A program made the translations under genes and the position numbers. Positions 21,111 to 32,871 of a stretch of DNA of 64,000 nt are shown piece after piece (within the stretch, counting starts at the first letter, position 1; each line of letters opens with the position of its first letter). The DNA is from Capronia americana (taxonomy: Eukaryota; Ascomycota; Eurotiomycetes; Chaetothyriales; Herpotrichiellaceae), in assembly GCA_016110215.1 (NCBI GenBank), contig JADWQD010000007.1:992001-1056000 (forward strand). The letters are read 5' to 3'. The notes beneath the pieces were generated by a model that was given only the letters and a program-made list of their open reading frames with translations, searched no databases and was not told where the DNA came from.

Positions 21111-22755
21111 ATGATGGATGAAGCCATTGCCACCGTCGTGGCAGTCTGCGGGACGACCACAGAATTGGCTGCACAATACGTTCAACTCGCTGATGGCGAT
21201 CCCAATCAAGCAGTCCAATTGTTCTTCGAAAACGGTGGCGTTGACCTAGCTGGACCGCCCTCGGGGCCGTCCTCACGACCTCCCCCACCATCGACATCAC
21301 ATCACACTGGTGACGCAAGTGATCCTATAGACATCGACGCTGAAGATACCATCTCAGACGACAATGATCCAGAAGTCACCGGTTTTCGAAAGACAACACA
21401 AAGACCAGCCGCGGCCTATGAAGACGATGAGGCTATGGCACGCAGATTACAAAACGAGATGTACGGTGCAGGCGCTACGGAGGAGGATGTGCGGGCTCCC
21501 ATTGCTCGACAAGCCGAGACATTGGTAGGGGGGTACGGAGGAGGCCTTCCCGCAATGGCTGGCCCCGCATATACCTCAGCTGTGGAAGAGCGAATGCAGG
21601 CTATCGAGAGGAGACGACATCAAGGTCGGTCACTCTATCCTTCATTGCGTGGCGGTTCCCACTGACTCAGAAATAGCACGCACTGGGATTTTTAACCAAC
21701 ACCAGCCAACCTCTATCTGGGATCAAGATGCTTACGCCAGCCCAGACGCCCTTTCAGAGTCCACTGGTGGGGCATCAGAGGCCTCTGCGAGATCCACTCG
21801 ACTCGCCAGACTCTTTCAACCACCGTGGGACCTGATGTACAAGGGCGAATGGGAGAATGCAAGAGCCGAGGGCAGAGAACAGAAGAGGTGGTTACTAGTC
21901 GACATCCAAGACCCTTCGATATTCGACTGCCAGGCACTGAACCGCGATTTGTGGAAGAACGAGGGTATCGTGGAGACTGTTCGGGAAAACTTCCTCTTCC
22001 TGCAGTACAACAAGGACGACCCGAGAGCGTCACAATACGTGCAATACTATTTTCCGAACTACGAGATGGCGCAGGAGTACCCCCATGTTGCCATCGTCGA
22101 TCCCAGGACAGGCGAACAAATCAAACTCTGGGCACGAAAAGTCCCACCGGCACCAGAGTTCTTGATGCAACTACACGAGTTCTTAGATCGATACAGTCTT
22201 GATACTCATGCTCGTAATCCGGTCGCCAAGCGAAGGTCCGAAGCCAAGAAGGAGAAGCCGGTCGACCAGCTCACGGAAGAGGAGATGCTGGAGAGGGCGT
22301 TACAAGCCAGTCTCGCCTCACAGACCGAAGAGCAGAAGGCGGCGCCGGCAGAAGACCCCGATGACTTGACACGAAGTGTGGGAGACTTACGAGGAGCCCA
22401 AGTGGCCGCAATCGACGAGGCAATGGACGTTGATGAGAACGGCACCGAGGAGACTGCAGAAGCCAATGATTTTGCACAGATCCCGTCAGATCGTCCTCAT
22501 ACAGAGCCGGCTGCAGGGCCAGGTGTGACTCGAGTGCAGATTCGACATCCAGGTGGCCGGATTGTCCGACGGTTTGCAGAGCACGACCCGGTCCAACGAA
22601 TTTATGAATATCTCAAGGCCGAGCCGCTAGAAGGCAAGGCCGGTTCTGTGTTCGAGTTGGTGTCGATGGGCAAAAACCTGATGGATGCTCGGCATGAGAC
22701 TATTGAGAGCGCCGGCCTGAAGAATGGAACGGTCATGGTGGAGTTCGTGGATTGA
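21111..22755 (+). CDS. UBA-UAS-UBX protein, Cdc48/p97 adaptor (Ubx5/UBXN7-like)
   Basis: Two exons, 21111-21624 and 21677-22755, give 530 residues; an alternative acceptor at 21670 would add two residues, but AAATAG at 21676 leaves a better branch-site distance. Residues 1-45 form a UBA-like fold (TTTELAAQYVQLADGDPNQAVQLFFENGG). Residues about 210-330 form the thioredoxin-like UAS domain (PPWDLMYKGEWENA, then WLLVDIQDPSIFDCQ, FLQYNKDD, YPHVAIVDPRTGE). A Glu-rich UIM-like helix (EEEMLERALQASLASQ) follows near 265-285 codons of exon 2, and residues about 453-530 are the UBX domain (TRVQIRHPGGRIVRRF to the end). Such proteins bring ubiquitylated substrates and cullin ligases to Cdc48 for proteasomal extraction. 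Confidence 0.92.
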
Positions 22756-23500
22756 TCATCGTGGCGTAGCCACTGTAAGGCGTCTACACAACAGCGTCGT
22801 TCTAGAGACGCTTATTGAGCTAGTTTTGATATTGCACAGCATGGCCCGACCAGTGATAGGCCCTGGCTGTGCCGTCCTGAGATAGGATCAATTAATGAGA
22901 CGACGTGAGGAAAGTTCTCCTAAAGCGTTTCTGGGGCTGCCTTGGACTTATCTTCACTGGTTGTCGCCGTAGATGTAAGATTCCACGGTGACGAATGTAA
23001 CCAATCGGAGTGACCAGCAACGACCCGGAAGGGAAGGTCGTAAACATCGGTTGTCGAGGTGTTTCATCTGCACATTGATTACTGCTCAGCTCTGACCTTG
23101 GACACGGGTGCGATCTCGTCACGACGCGACACGATTCACGAAGTAACGAAGTTGGACGAAGCGTCTTGCGAGCATTTGCGCGAGGAAGTTGCGGGCGGCG
23201 CCCCAGCACACTGCCGGCAGCAGGACTTGCCCTGCCCAGTGCGCGCCTAGGAATTGCCAGTGCGGTTCCCCCGGCACTCAAACGTTGCACGTAGAAACTC
23301 ACGAGACGTCCGCGACTGTTCCACCGCGCCTTCATTTCTGCATCTCCCTCGAAGGTGCGAGCCCATCGCCTGCCCTCTCGACCCTGCTTCTGAGCCCAAG
23401 TCCTCCCCGCAAACCTCGGAAATCGGTCCTCGACCTCGACTGCGACTTCACCTTGCAAACCTTGCTAAAGTCAAGGGCGGAGGAGGCGCGCCGCAGCAGA
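22756..23500. other. Spacer and 5' leader of the GCK-III kinase gene
   Basis: The frame of the kinase stays open back to 23189, but those ~104 residues are Pro/Cys-rich and unlike the family. The minus-strand frame 22892-23458 has no domain. This stretch is read as 3' region, promoter and leader. Confidence 0.45.
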
Positions 23501-25498
23501 ATGGATCCTGAGGAACTCTACACCAAACAGAATTGCATCGGAGGTGGAAGTTTTGGCAAGGTATACAAGGGCGTGGACAAGCGGACTGGCCAAGCGGTAG
23601 CTATCAAGGTTATTGACGTTGAGAATGCCGAAGACGAGGTCGAGGACATCATCCAGGAAATCTCCATCCTGTCCGAACTCCAGTCCCCGTACGTGACCAA
23701 GTATCATGGCTCGTACCTGAAGGGCTCCGACTTGTGGATTATCATGGAATTTTGTTCGGGCGGAAGTTGTTCGGATCTCATGAGGCCGGGCCTGATACAC
23801 GAAGACTATATCTGCATCATCGTACGCGAACTGCTCATGGGCCTCGACTACCTGCATTCCGACAAAAAGCTGCACCGAGATATCAAGGCAGCCAATGTTC
23901 TGTTGGGTCAGAATGGTCAGGTCAAACTCGCCGACTTTGGAGTGTCGGGGCAACTCTCGGCCACCATGACCAAGAAGAATACCTTTGTGGGCACGCCTTT
24001 CTGGATGGCTCCGGAAGTCATCAAACAATCCGGGTATGATCATAAGGCGGATATCTGGTCACTGGGCATTACAGCCATCGAGCTGGCTCTCGGAGAACCA
24101 CCTTATGCCGACATCCACCCCATGAAAGTCCTCTTTCTGATACCCAAGAACCCCCCTCCGACGCTGCAGGGCAACTTCTCGCGCACATTCAAGGATTTCG
24201 TCGAGTTATGTTTGCGGCGGGATCCCAGAGAGCGACCGTCTGCGAAAGAACTCCTGAAGCATCCATTCGTGAAGAGGGCCAAAAAGACGACATACCTGAC
24301 AGAGCTGATTGAGAGGAACGAAAGATACATGGCAACCCGCGGCGGCCGATCGTCCGACGATGAAGAAGAAGAGGAAGACGTGCGGCCAGCATCCCATGAT
24401 CCAGAAAATGAAGACCTGTGGGATTTCGGCACTGTGCGGCCAGTCGGCGGCCGGGGAGCTGGACTTCGACCCATGAACGACTCTGCCGCCAATGCACGGG
24501 CTTCAGCGGAGCCTATTGCGATTGCGAAGAGCAAGACTGACTGGGAAGAGACTGTAAAAGTGCCATCATCACCTCAGAAGTCGCCAGTGAAAGCTGCATT
24601 TCCACCTACACCGGCCAAGATACCATTGCCTCCATCCCCAGCAAAGGTGACAGCATCAGCAGCCACCGAGAAGCCCATCCCACCGGCGCCCCCATTTTCG
24701 GCTTCGGCAGCACCCAGGACACCAGATGTTCCATTGACAAATAAGACCCTGCCTATTGAACCGCACACGGCAAGCCCGGGCTCAAATGAATACGACAAAG
24801 CATTTCAGGCCCAGTTAGCAAAGGACATGGGGTTCCTGAAACTCGACGGCGGAAATAGCCCGAAGACACAGCCGGCCCAGGAACAGACACCTCCGGGCAA
24901 GAAGGCACAAATGGTAATTCCAGAAATTCCACCCTTTAGGGGAAAACCAGGAAGAGGGGAGGCAATTCAGAAAGGCCAACAAACACCGCCGTCTCAGCCT
25001 CTTCCATCATCGTCATCGCATGCCAACGCGCTTTCAGCCGGCCCGGCGTCGATTGCCAACCAACAGCCACTGCCCCCGCTGACGACAAAGACCAACGGTT
25101 CACAGCCCTCGGCACCTGCTACACCAACGAGTACATGCTCACGGCCGGCGGAGGAGGGTACAGATCAAGAGCTTACTGCCTTGAACTCAGTCCTGATTCC
25201 CGCACTCGAAGCGGCAATGCATCGTCGCACCTATATGCTCAAGGAACTTGCGCGGACAAGCAAGCTGAGTTCCTCAGCAGCCGCGGAAATGCACCAACAT
25301 CGAGTCCAGGCACACGAAAAGGTCAGAAAACTCGCTGCGAAGGCCGCAGGTGTATTTTACGAGATTCAGAAATGTGATGAGGAGTGTCCAGTAGGCATGG
25401 GTGGAGGCGTGACGGAGTTTCTAGAAGGCTTTCTGGAGGAGATACTTGTGAGGGTGGAGGCTGCAGATGAGCCCGACCCTACTCCTAGCAGGCAGTAA
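23501..25498 (+). CDS. GCK-III (Ste20-family) serine/threonine kinase, Sid1/SepM/severin-like
   Basis: A single exon of 665 residues. The kinase domain occupies residues about 8-260: P-loop CIGGGSFGKVYKG, VAIKVID lysine, HRDIKAANVLL catalytic loop, ADFGVS, and the GCK signature VGTPFWMAPEVI. After an acidic patch (SSDDEEEEED) comes a long Pro/Ala/Ser-rich linker. The last ~100 residues (from TALNSVLIPALEAAM) are helical and probably the dimerisation or scaffold-binding region. This architecture matches the GCK-III kinases of the septation initiation or morphogenesis networks (Sid1, Nak1/Kic1, MST3/4 in other organisms); which of these paralogues it is would need a tree. The start at 23501 fits the conserved MDPEELYTKQ beginning. 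Confidence 0.88.
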   Translation: MDPEELYTKQNCIGGGSFGKVYKGVDKRTGQAVAIKVIDVENAEDEVEDIIQEISILSELQSPYVTKYHGSYLKGSDLWIIMEFCSGGSCSDLMRPGLIHEDYICIIVRELLMGLDYLHSDKKLHRDIKAANVLLGQNGQVKLADFGVSGQLSATMTKKNTFVGTPFWMAPEVIKQSGYDHKADIWSLGITAIELALGEPPYADIHPMKVLFLIPKNPPPTLQGNFSRTFKDFVELCLRRDPRERPSAKELLKHPFVKRAKKTTYLTELIERNERYMATRGGRSSDDEEEEEDVRPASHDPENEDLWDFGTVRPVGGRGAGLRPMNDSAANARASAEPIAIAKSKTDWEETVKVPSSPQKSPVKAAFPPTPAKIPLPPSPAKVTASAATEKPIPPAPPFSASAAPRTPDVPLTNKTLPIEPHTASPGSNEYDKAFQAQLAKDMGFLKLDGGNSPKTQPAQEQTPPGKKAQMVIPEIPPFRGKPGRGEAIQKGQQTPPSQPLPSSSSHANALSAGPASIANQQPLPPLTTKTNGSQPSAPATPTSTCSRPAEEGTDQELTALNSVLIPALEAAMHRRTYMLKELARTSKLSSSAAAEMHQHRVQAHEKVRKLAAKAAGVFYEIQKCDEECPVGMGGGVTEFLEGFLEEILVRVEAADEPDPTPSRQ

Positions 25499-25901
25499 GA
25501 GTATCCAACACCGGAGGGACAACACGTCGATTTCTATGGGTTAGCCAACTGTATGTTTACTACTTGAGCGAGGATGGCGGTGGTTGAAAGCCGTAGCGTA
25601 GCGTCGCATCGCTATCACAAGCATGTTTGGGCGGCTCGCTCAGAAGAGCAGAGCCTCGTCATATCCTTTCAGCCTTGCATGACGCGTTGTCCGCATAATC
25701 GACAGTGACGATGCCATACTCTGAGACACAAGCGAAACTGTTGACCCTGACTATCGGAATCACGGCGGATACGATCATCCATACATGATACATAGAAGTT
25801 TCCTCCGGCACACGCATCATTAACCTCAACTGATAAAGCAGAAGTACCAAGCATTCCTAGACTCCACATCTTCTCCAAGATCGAACTCTAAGCCTGGTAC
25901 C
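25499..25901. other. Spacer upstream of the DUF3074 gene
   Basis: The 403 bp contain the 3' region of the kinase gene and the promoter of the next gene. I see no other feature. Confidence 0.35.
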
Positions 25902-27026
25902 ATGGCGACGACCACAACCCAGAGCAACCTCGTCCGCCTAGCGCCGCTACAGGTCGGCGAAGTGCCTGCACATCCATCTCTCCCGTCCTCAGAGACCACC
26001 AGCCGACAACCAGAACTTCTTCCCTTCCTCTTGACGCTCCTCGACGACGGGTTCGACTTCCTCTCGTCCACCAGCTTCATTGCGAATTTCAAGCTTCAAT
26101 CCACCAAAACCGCCCTCCCAAGCGAAGCGAAGGTCGACGTCCTGACATGTGCCATCGCCGCGCGGGAGCTGGAGCAAATCGTGAAATGGGAAGGCGGGCC
26201 AACGACACGGATCACAGCAGACGACAGTGTCAATGGCGCGCAAGGTCAAGGTCAAGGCCCAAAGGCCGAGCAAGAGACATACACTCGACCGGGACGGAGC
26301 AAACCACCGGCCCGCGTCCTGAGCGGCGGTGAGCACTGGGTCGCCCGCAAATCCGTCCACAAGGACCTCTCCTCCCGAGACACGAGCTCGCCCGGAAACG
26401 CCAGCTGGAAGGAATTCATCTACGGCCTGCGAGACGACCATTCGCGGCACGAACAGGAGTTCACGCCGAATCTCTACGACGCGCACCACGTGTGCGATTG
26501 GAACGGGGAGGTGCGCGATCTCGAATCCCACGGCAACATCGTGGGCAAGCACGGCAGGCAATACACCTGCGTCACGATGGCGATCTACGAGATGTGTCAC
26601 GCCACGCCCCCGCCCACCTCTGCGCGCTGCTTCCCCGTGCTGGTCGCCACGGCGTCTCTTGGCCCGGACGAGTTCATCGCCGTCACGGTCCCCGTGACGC
26701 TTGGCGCGTCCGTCGACGCCTCCTTCTACTCGTCCGGCCGACACGCCAAGGAGGGGAAGACGCCGCAGCAGCGAAAGCCCGTCGTGCTGGGCATCTACGC
26801 CGCGGTCGAGACGGTGAAGCGACGGCCGAGAGAAGGCGCCGAGACGGGCGTCGAAGGCAAGGAAGTGGAATGGATCATGGCTACGGCGAGTGATGCCAAG
26901 GGCAATCTCCCCATGTGGCTGCAGAAGATGAGTGTGCCAGGCCTGCTTCCTAAGGACGTGAGTTACTTTATGAAGTGGATCAAGGGCGTGAGTGACGACG
27001 AGGTCGAGCGCGTGAAGGTGGTTTGA
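25902..27026 (+). CDS. DUF3074 (START-like) domain protein
   Basis: A single exon of 374 residues. The region from about residue 130 on resembles the fungal DUF3074 family, which has a predicted START-like lipid-binding fold: GGEHWVARKSVHKD, WKEFIYGLRDDHSRHEQEFTPNLYDAH, then AIYEMCH, LVATAS, FIAVTVPV, GIYAAVETVKRR, EWIMATASDAKGNLPMWLQKM and a C-terminal helix with PGLLPKDVSYFMKWIKG. That last pattern (substrate-cavity helix with PxxxxxDVxxFLxWI) is typical. START-like proteins bind a hydrophobic ligand; none can be named here. The ATG at 25902 sits in good context (ACCATGG). Confidence 0.8.
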   Translation: MATTTTQSNLVRLAPLQVGEVPAHPSLPSSETTSRQPELLPFLLTLLDDGFDFLSSTSFIANFKLQSTKTALPSEAKVDVLTCAIAARELEQIVKWEGGPTTRITADDSVNGAQGQGQGPKAEQETYTRPGRSKPPARVLSGGEHWVARKSVHKDLSSRDTSSPGNASWKEFIYGLRDDHSRHEQEFTPNLYDAHHVCDWNGEVRDLESHGNIVGKHGRQYTCVTMAIYEMCHATPPPTSARCFPVLVATASLGPDEFIAVTVPVTLGASVDASFYSSGRHAKEGKTPQQRKPVVLGIYAAVETVKRRPREGAETGVEGKEVEWIMATASDAKGNLPMWLQKMSVPGLLPKDVSYFMKWIKGVSDDEVERVKVV

Positions 27027-28064
27027 TGAGCCTTGCATTCAACCATGAAGCCCGTGACGGTTTTCGATATCCCCCCGCCCGGCGGCCGAATTACGAAACT
27101 TTGACATTCTTCATGATCCCGCACACAGTACAGTGCAGTGCAGTGCAGCGCAGGCCCGTGGCGCGAACACCATAACCGAGACCCCGCAAGATTCTCAACC
27201 CTCAAAACTCGACGGGGTCTCGGTAATTCCTGCAATCCTGCAATCCTGCCACCCGGCCAGCGACAGACAGACACCACCCTTGATCACCTTACCATTCTTA
27301 AGGGCATTTGGGAAAGAGACACGCCTGTCGGGTCAGATGGGCGATGATGCGATTGCATCCAGAGCAACCGGAATTACCCCCTACCGAGTACGATTGACCG
27401 ACCGACCGACGGATGAGACTGCATCCTAAGTGCTGACGACCGACTACTGCATACTGTGGCCCCCGCTCATGGGTCTTCGAGCCAGAAGAAGAGACGAGAG
27501 AAGGGAGGAGAAGAAGAATACCTACCACATTGCGGCGTATTACGTGTCGTGTCGTGCCGCGCCGTGGCATGGCATGGCATGGCATGGCATGGTGCATCAC
27601 TATTGCTATTGTTATCGCTTCCCGCAGGCAGTTCAGAGTGTACACCCATATTGTGTCCGCGGGAGTGAAGCAAGCGCTCGACTTCCCGGCCGAGGTGTAG
27701 TCTACTGTAAGTAAGTCTGTACGAGTAATGTAGCCGGTCAACCATCTCTCGAGACATTTCACATTTTTTCCCGTCAGGTGCGTTTAGTATATGAGATTCC
27801 GGCTCGGTTGAATGCTAAGTTGGTTTGTTCCGAAACTACACCACGACTCCTATCTAGATATGCTCGCCAATAGTACAACATAGGCCGTCCTCTTGGCCTT
27901 GAGGAAAGTCCCCGCCTCGCCTGCCTGACCTCACTACCTCGCCCGGTCCAAGGATCGATTCCTGGTGGAGGAATTCTCTACTCCCAAGTCATGTATGTCA
28001 TCATGTGGTCTATACTTTGGTGACCCTCGCATTCTCCGCCAATGTGCCTTGTTTGAGATGGTAT
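27027..28064. other. Spacer between convergent DUF3074 and P450 genes
   Basis: About 1 kb with low-complexity tracts: CAGTG repeats near 27127-27150, GACC/GACG repeats near 27394-27412, an A/G-rich stretch near 27484-27520 and five ATGGC units near 27568-27592. No gene is supported. Confidence 0.45.
27568..27592 (+). repeat. ATGGC pentanucleotide microsatellite
   Basis: Five consecutive GGCAT units in the spacer downstream of the DUF3074 gene. Confidence 0.85.
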
Positions 28065-29905
28065 TCATGCTGCCGGGGCCGCCAATTCGATTCCCTCCCT
28101 CCGCTTGAACTGCACGACCGGCCCCTCCCGGTCGGAAATCAACCAATCCCTCAACTGATACTCGCCTTTCCTCTGTCGTCCTTCTCCGGTCGCCCACTCG
28201 ACCGCACCCCCGCCCTCCCCGGTATGGTCACCGGCTTTCAACCTCATCTCGAACAGGAACATGACCCGCGCGACCGCGGTGTAGAGTTCCATGTACGCCA
28301 TGTTCTTGCCTACACAGCCTCGCGGGCCGGAGCTGAAGGCGTGGAATCCACTCTTCGCGACCTCCACTGACGTCGGCGTCACGAGGAAGCCCGCTGTGGC
28401 GGAGGATTCTGGCCCGGGGATCCATCGTTCAGGGATGTACGAGAAGGAGTCCGGGAAGTAGGTCTCGTTGTGGTGGATCGCGTAGATGGGGACCCCGACG
28501 GTGGTACCGGCAGGGATGTGGTGGCCATCGATCATAGCGCCGCCCTCGAGGACGAGGCGGTCGAGTAGGCCTGGCACAGGAGGTGACATGCGCAGTGCTT
28601 CGTCGATGCACGCTCGCAGATATGGAAGGTTGGTCAGTTTGGCTGAGTACTTGATCTCCTCGACATCGGTGAATGCCGCGCGGACTTCTTCTTGCAACTT
28701 CTTCAGCACCCTCTCGTTGCGCGCCAAGTAGAAGAACAACGCCGAAATGGCCGTGCTGGACGTATCAGAGCCGGCGCCGACAAGCAGCGCCGCCTCACCG
28801 ACGAGATCCTGGGGTTGGAACGTGTCTCCTGTTGATGGATCCTTGGCGTGGAGAAGGTAGAAGAAGAAATCCTTGCGCTTGTCACCTTCCGACTTCTCGG
28901 CGTCGGCCTTCTCGACGGCGTACCGCTTCTCGACGAGTTTGCCGATATCCTGACGGAAACGGACTTTGTTGAGCAGACTCTGGGCGCCGATGGCTCGGCC
29001 AATCTTCATCAAGTGATGGGGTTTCATAAACGGGAAGAGGAGCTCGCGGGGAGGCAGAAAAGCGACCTTGGAGATTATCAGCTTTTTTCGAGATGAAAGA
29101 CAAGGGGAAACATATCACTTACCATTTGCTGAAATCGAGCGCTCGCAAGAAGAAGCTCCATAATGTAGCAGCCTCCCTCTTTCATGGCGCCGAAACTCGA
29201 TCCGAAGCAGAGTTCACCGAGAACATCGATGGTCAGAAACGTCGACCAGTGGCCCATGTCGCGGTCCTTGCTCCATTCCGACTTCTCGTCCGTGTTCGAA
29301 TCATCTGTCTGGCCGAGATACGCGCACCAGTCTCGAATTCGTTCGACGATATACTTGTCCAAGCTGCCCATGGCACGATCGGAGAAGGCGTTGTTGAGCA
29401 GTCTCCGTCTGGCGGCGTGCAGTTGACGGTCGGAGACGATGTGTGTAGTGATGCCCGGGTTGATCATTTCACCGGCATGAGTCCAGCCTGTCTTGATCAA
29501 GTTGGCTTTTCGGTCGGTGTAGATATCGGTGAGGGCCTGGGCAGTCCGGAAGGAGAGCTTGTCGGTTCCGATTCGAACAACATCGCCTGCACAAGTGCTC
29601 GGTCAGTCTCGTGCCTTTTGGTCCATGTGTCCTGGCCATACCATATTTCTCATGCAAGAGTTCTAGATCGACATGTCTTCTCCCTGACCACGCGGACCTT
29701 GCCTCGGGCCACTGCGATATCGTCCATAGTAGGGGCCCAGGGTATTTGGCGAGCGGATGGAAGTAGAGGCGGTAGATCGAGAGACCAATAAACTGCGCAG
29801 TGTGTTAGGGCCGTGACTGGAGAGATAGAAAGCCATCGTACTCACGTAGAGGACGTTCGCTGCCAGCAGCACGGCGGCAAAGTCTAGTATCGAGAAGACG
29901 GCCAT
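28065..29905 (-). CDS. Cytochrome P450 monooxygenase
   Basis: Four exons, 29905-29846, 29792-29642, 29586-29123 and 29066-28065, give 558 residues; the three introns (53-56 bp) have GTGAGT, GTATGG and GTAAGT donors. The N-terminus is an ER membrane anchor (residues ~1-27), followed by YRLYFHPLAKYPGP, the proline-rich hinge of microsomal P450s. The I-helix motif GAGSDTSS is at about 322-329, the ExxR motif EALR at 381-384, PERW near 437-440 and the haem-binding loop FSSGPRGC at 469-476 with Cys476 as the iron ligand. It inserts one oxygen atom into an unknown lipophilic substrate using electrons from NADPH-P450 reductase. The sequence style resembles fungal benzoate-hydroxylase or isotrichodermin-hydroxylase-like families, but no biosynthetic partners lie next to it. 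Confidence 0.92.
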
Positions 29906-31812
29906 CTCGAGAAGTTGTTCCAGCTGGCGGATGAACAGCAATCTAGCTTACCCAAAATTTAGGGCGAGGAAGGGAGAAGTAAGATTCATTTTATATGGAA
30001 GTCACGGTCGTCCCCTGCCTTTACCTTGTAAGAATCCATTCCACATCGACTCCACCGCCTGGTGGGTTGTGCCATGTTGCTGACGGTCGGGAATCCCGGT
30101 CCATCAACGAGCGAGTCATGGACAAACAAAGGTCGGACAAAGAGGGTGATGTCCACCGAATTTGGTGTAATGCAACGCTCCGAGTACGAGTACCTAGGGC
30201 TGAAGCGTATGTTGAACAGGGGGGCGTTGCACCCAAGCCTCCACTGATCACTTAGCCCCATTGCCCGTTTAGCAGATTCCAGAACGCGCCGCACGAGTAA
30301 GACCTGGCCTTTTTGCATTCACTTGTCGCGCAGTCGCGAAGCCGAAGGCACATGTGGTGAGAAAACCTTCACCCATTCAACATGCTGGTGAGATCTGGAA
30401 TCAGGACCGAAAGAGGGAAGAATTACTGACAAGATGACTGGCGGCCGACGCCACACCGTCCGCTAGGAGTCAGCATTTAGTCATGAGCGGCGACCGCGTT
30501 GCTGGCACAGTAGAGTCGGTCCGCGGCTACTCGACAGATACACAGTACAATGGCCAGGCGTTGCGACGGCTCCGTCTCTAGGTACGTAGGTACTCGTACT
30601 CGGCATGGCGTAAGCAGTGACGCAGTGACGCCTGACAGAGCCTGTGCTCGGCTTACATTAGACACACAAGGACCCAGACAGTCTATCGGTGTATGCGATG
30701 GGGGAACGAGGGCCTTTAGGCTCACGGTATCGAAAGACATGATTGGCTTAACGGATGACTGATGTTGGACGCCTGTGTCGCGAGCGTCTCTTGTCAGCAT
30801 CAAGTAGCGTATAGCTGTACAGCGCTCACGGCGGCTAACTGGGCGGTTAAAGCCGCTCAATGATGACTAGAGCGTGGAAACGATCAACCGGTACGAGATG
30901 CTCCTCACCCTTTGACCTTATCTATTGAGGGCCCGGCGTGGCTAATGGGAGGATGGCAAGCGCTGAGTACGACCGAGTACGAGTACAAGTAAATGCTCGG
31001 TAAAGAAATGGTTCCGTCGGAAGTGACCAGAGCGAAGATGACTTTGCAGAGTATTTACATCGGGGAAAGGCTACGCCTTTGCCTGTTTTGATTCAGGGAT
31101 TCGTGTCTGCGTAGTACTTTGCCTCGGATCTACGTTGTAATCAGGAGTTGAGAGAGCGACTCTTCAAGGAGTCCTGTGTACGGAGTATGATCAAGTCGCA
31201 TATTGAGCGACTCCCAGGCGGATTGGATATTCAATGGTCGTGATTGGACAAGGGAAGAAGAGCCTTCTGAAACATGCGACTAATGTGTGCATCTCATTCA
31301 GGTCACGAAAAAGATACTAAGGTGCAGCTCAAGCGAAAGTGAAGGTGAAATGATTGACAACTGAACAATGTCCATTGACTCGGTCATTTGAATTGACAGT
31401 GTCCAGACGAAAAATGGGCAAATGCTCCCCCGTACATATTTTTCCGTTGTGTGCTCGAACTTCTCCAACCTCTCGGAATGGTAGCGCCACAACCACCACC
31501 GGTCTCTGCATTACCCCAACTCTCCCCTGGCCGTGGAGGGTTCGCCACGACTCGAATTGGCCATGTGCGAAAACAATGCGGAAGACCATTGCACTGACCT
31601 AGTCCTAAAGGCATTCCAAGCAGGAATCACCTGGACTCTGGCATTTTCAATTTGTTCGTGAGAATTGCATGTCCCTGATACACACGTTCGCGCCTTCCCG
31701 CCTTATCTTAGAACGAGCTCGTGACCATCGTCCGTGGAACGGGATTCTCATACATTACGATCTTGCGACGGCGCTCAAATACATCTTCATTATCTCTACA
31801 TAAAAGAAAACC
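29906..31812. other. Gene-poor spacer with recurring GAGTACGAGTAC strings
   Basis: About 1.9 kb between two divergent genes. CCGAGTACGAGTAC occurs at 30180-30193 and 30973-30986 and, inverted, at about 30590-30603. No open frame here has a recognisable domain and no RNA gene is seen. Confidence 0.5.
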
Positions 31813-32871
31813 ATGGATCTATCCAAAATTTCCGGTCTGGGTTTCGTGGGATTAGGGGCCATGGGGCTTCCCATGGCCGGGCACCTTGCGGCAAAGCTCC
31901 CTGAAAGCGTCCACATCTTTGTGTACGATATCAATCAAGCAAGCATGGATCAGCTGCAGCAGGAGTTCCCTAGCAGGATAACCAAGTGCTCGGGAGCGAA
32001 GGACGTTGCCGACAAATCGGTAAGCGGGGACGACGCGGCCTATCTCTATAGCCCATACGGACGTTACACTTGCTGACACGGGTACCAGGAAGTCATTCTG
32101 ACTATGTTGCCGGAAGGCAAACATGTTCGATTAGTATACATGGAAGGGGCATCTGACACGATCTGCTCGAGTGACGTCTCCGGAAAGCTGTTGATCGACT
32201 GTTCGACGATCGACACGGCCAGTAGTCTGGCTGTGAAGGACTACATCAACGAAAAGTTCCCGACCACCTCCTTTTACGATGCACCCGTCAGCGGCGGGGT
32301 GGTGGGAGCGCAGAAGGCAACAATCGCATTCTTCCTCGGTTGTGACGGCAGCGACGCAAATCTGCCTCAGCTCACGCGCCTGCTGCAGTTGATGGGCAAG
32401 GAGGTGATTCCGTGCGGCGGGCCGTCGAAAGGCCTGGCTGCGAAGCTGTCCAACAATTACTTATCGGGCATCATCGCGATTGCCGTTTCCGAAGCCATGG
32501 ACATGGGCATGAGGTCGGGACTCGATCCCCGCGTGCTGCACAAGGTCTACGGAGCAGGGACGGCGCAGAACACGATATGTGACCGATTCTGCCCGGTCCC
32601 GGGTGTCTATCCCGAGGCACCGTCTTCGAGAGGGTACACCAATGGGTTCAAGGTGCAATTGATGCGGAAGGACTTCGGACTCGCTTTGGATATGGCGAAA
32701 CGGGTAGGCGCAAAGAACGTGCTGGGCGAGGCCGGGTACGCGACATACGACGGCGCCAGTAATGATCCGAGATGCAAGGACCTAGACTCTAGAGTGGTCT
32801 TCCGCTACCTGGGCGGGAACGAGGACTGGCAGAAGGACGCCGACGAGGCTACAGCCAGCAAGCTGACATAA
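31813..32871 (+). CDS. 3-hydroxyisobutyrate dehydrogenase-family (beta-hydroxyacid dehydrogenase) enzyme
   Basis: Two exons, 31813-32019 and 32089-32871, joined over a 69-bp GTAAGC...CCAG intron, give 329 residues. The N-terminal Rossmann motif GFVGLGAMGLPMAGHL binds NAD(P). The substrate-binding motif DAPVSGGVVGAQKATI and the catalytic-lysine motif GLAAKLSNNYLSGI are both present in the family order. The mitochondrial enzyme oxidises 3-hydroxyisobutyrate in valine breakdown; the short N-terminus here has no clear mitochondrial presequence, so it may be a cytosolic relative acting on another beta-hydroxyacid. The ATG lies in strong context (AACCATGG). Confidence 0.9.

Noticed and set aside
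22892..23458. 188-residue minus-strand frame upstream of the kinase
   Set aside because: Arg/Ser-rich with no domain, overlapping the kinase leader; most likely chance in GC-rich DNA.
25989..27038. 349-residue minus-strand frame
   Set aside because: It is antisense to the DUF3074 gene, with Arg/His/Gly-rich composition and no domain.
27880..27975. tRNA-like palindrome CCAAGGATCGATTCCTGG
   Set aside because: The loop lacks the TTC of a T-loop and no A box or acceptor stem accompanies it.
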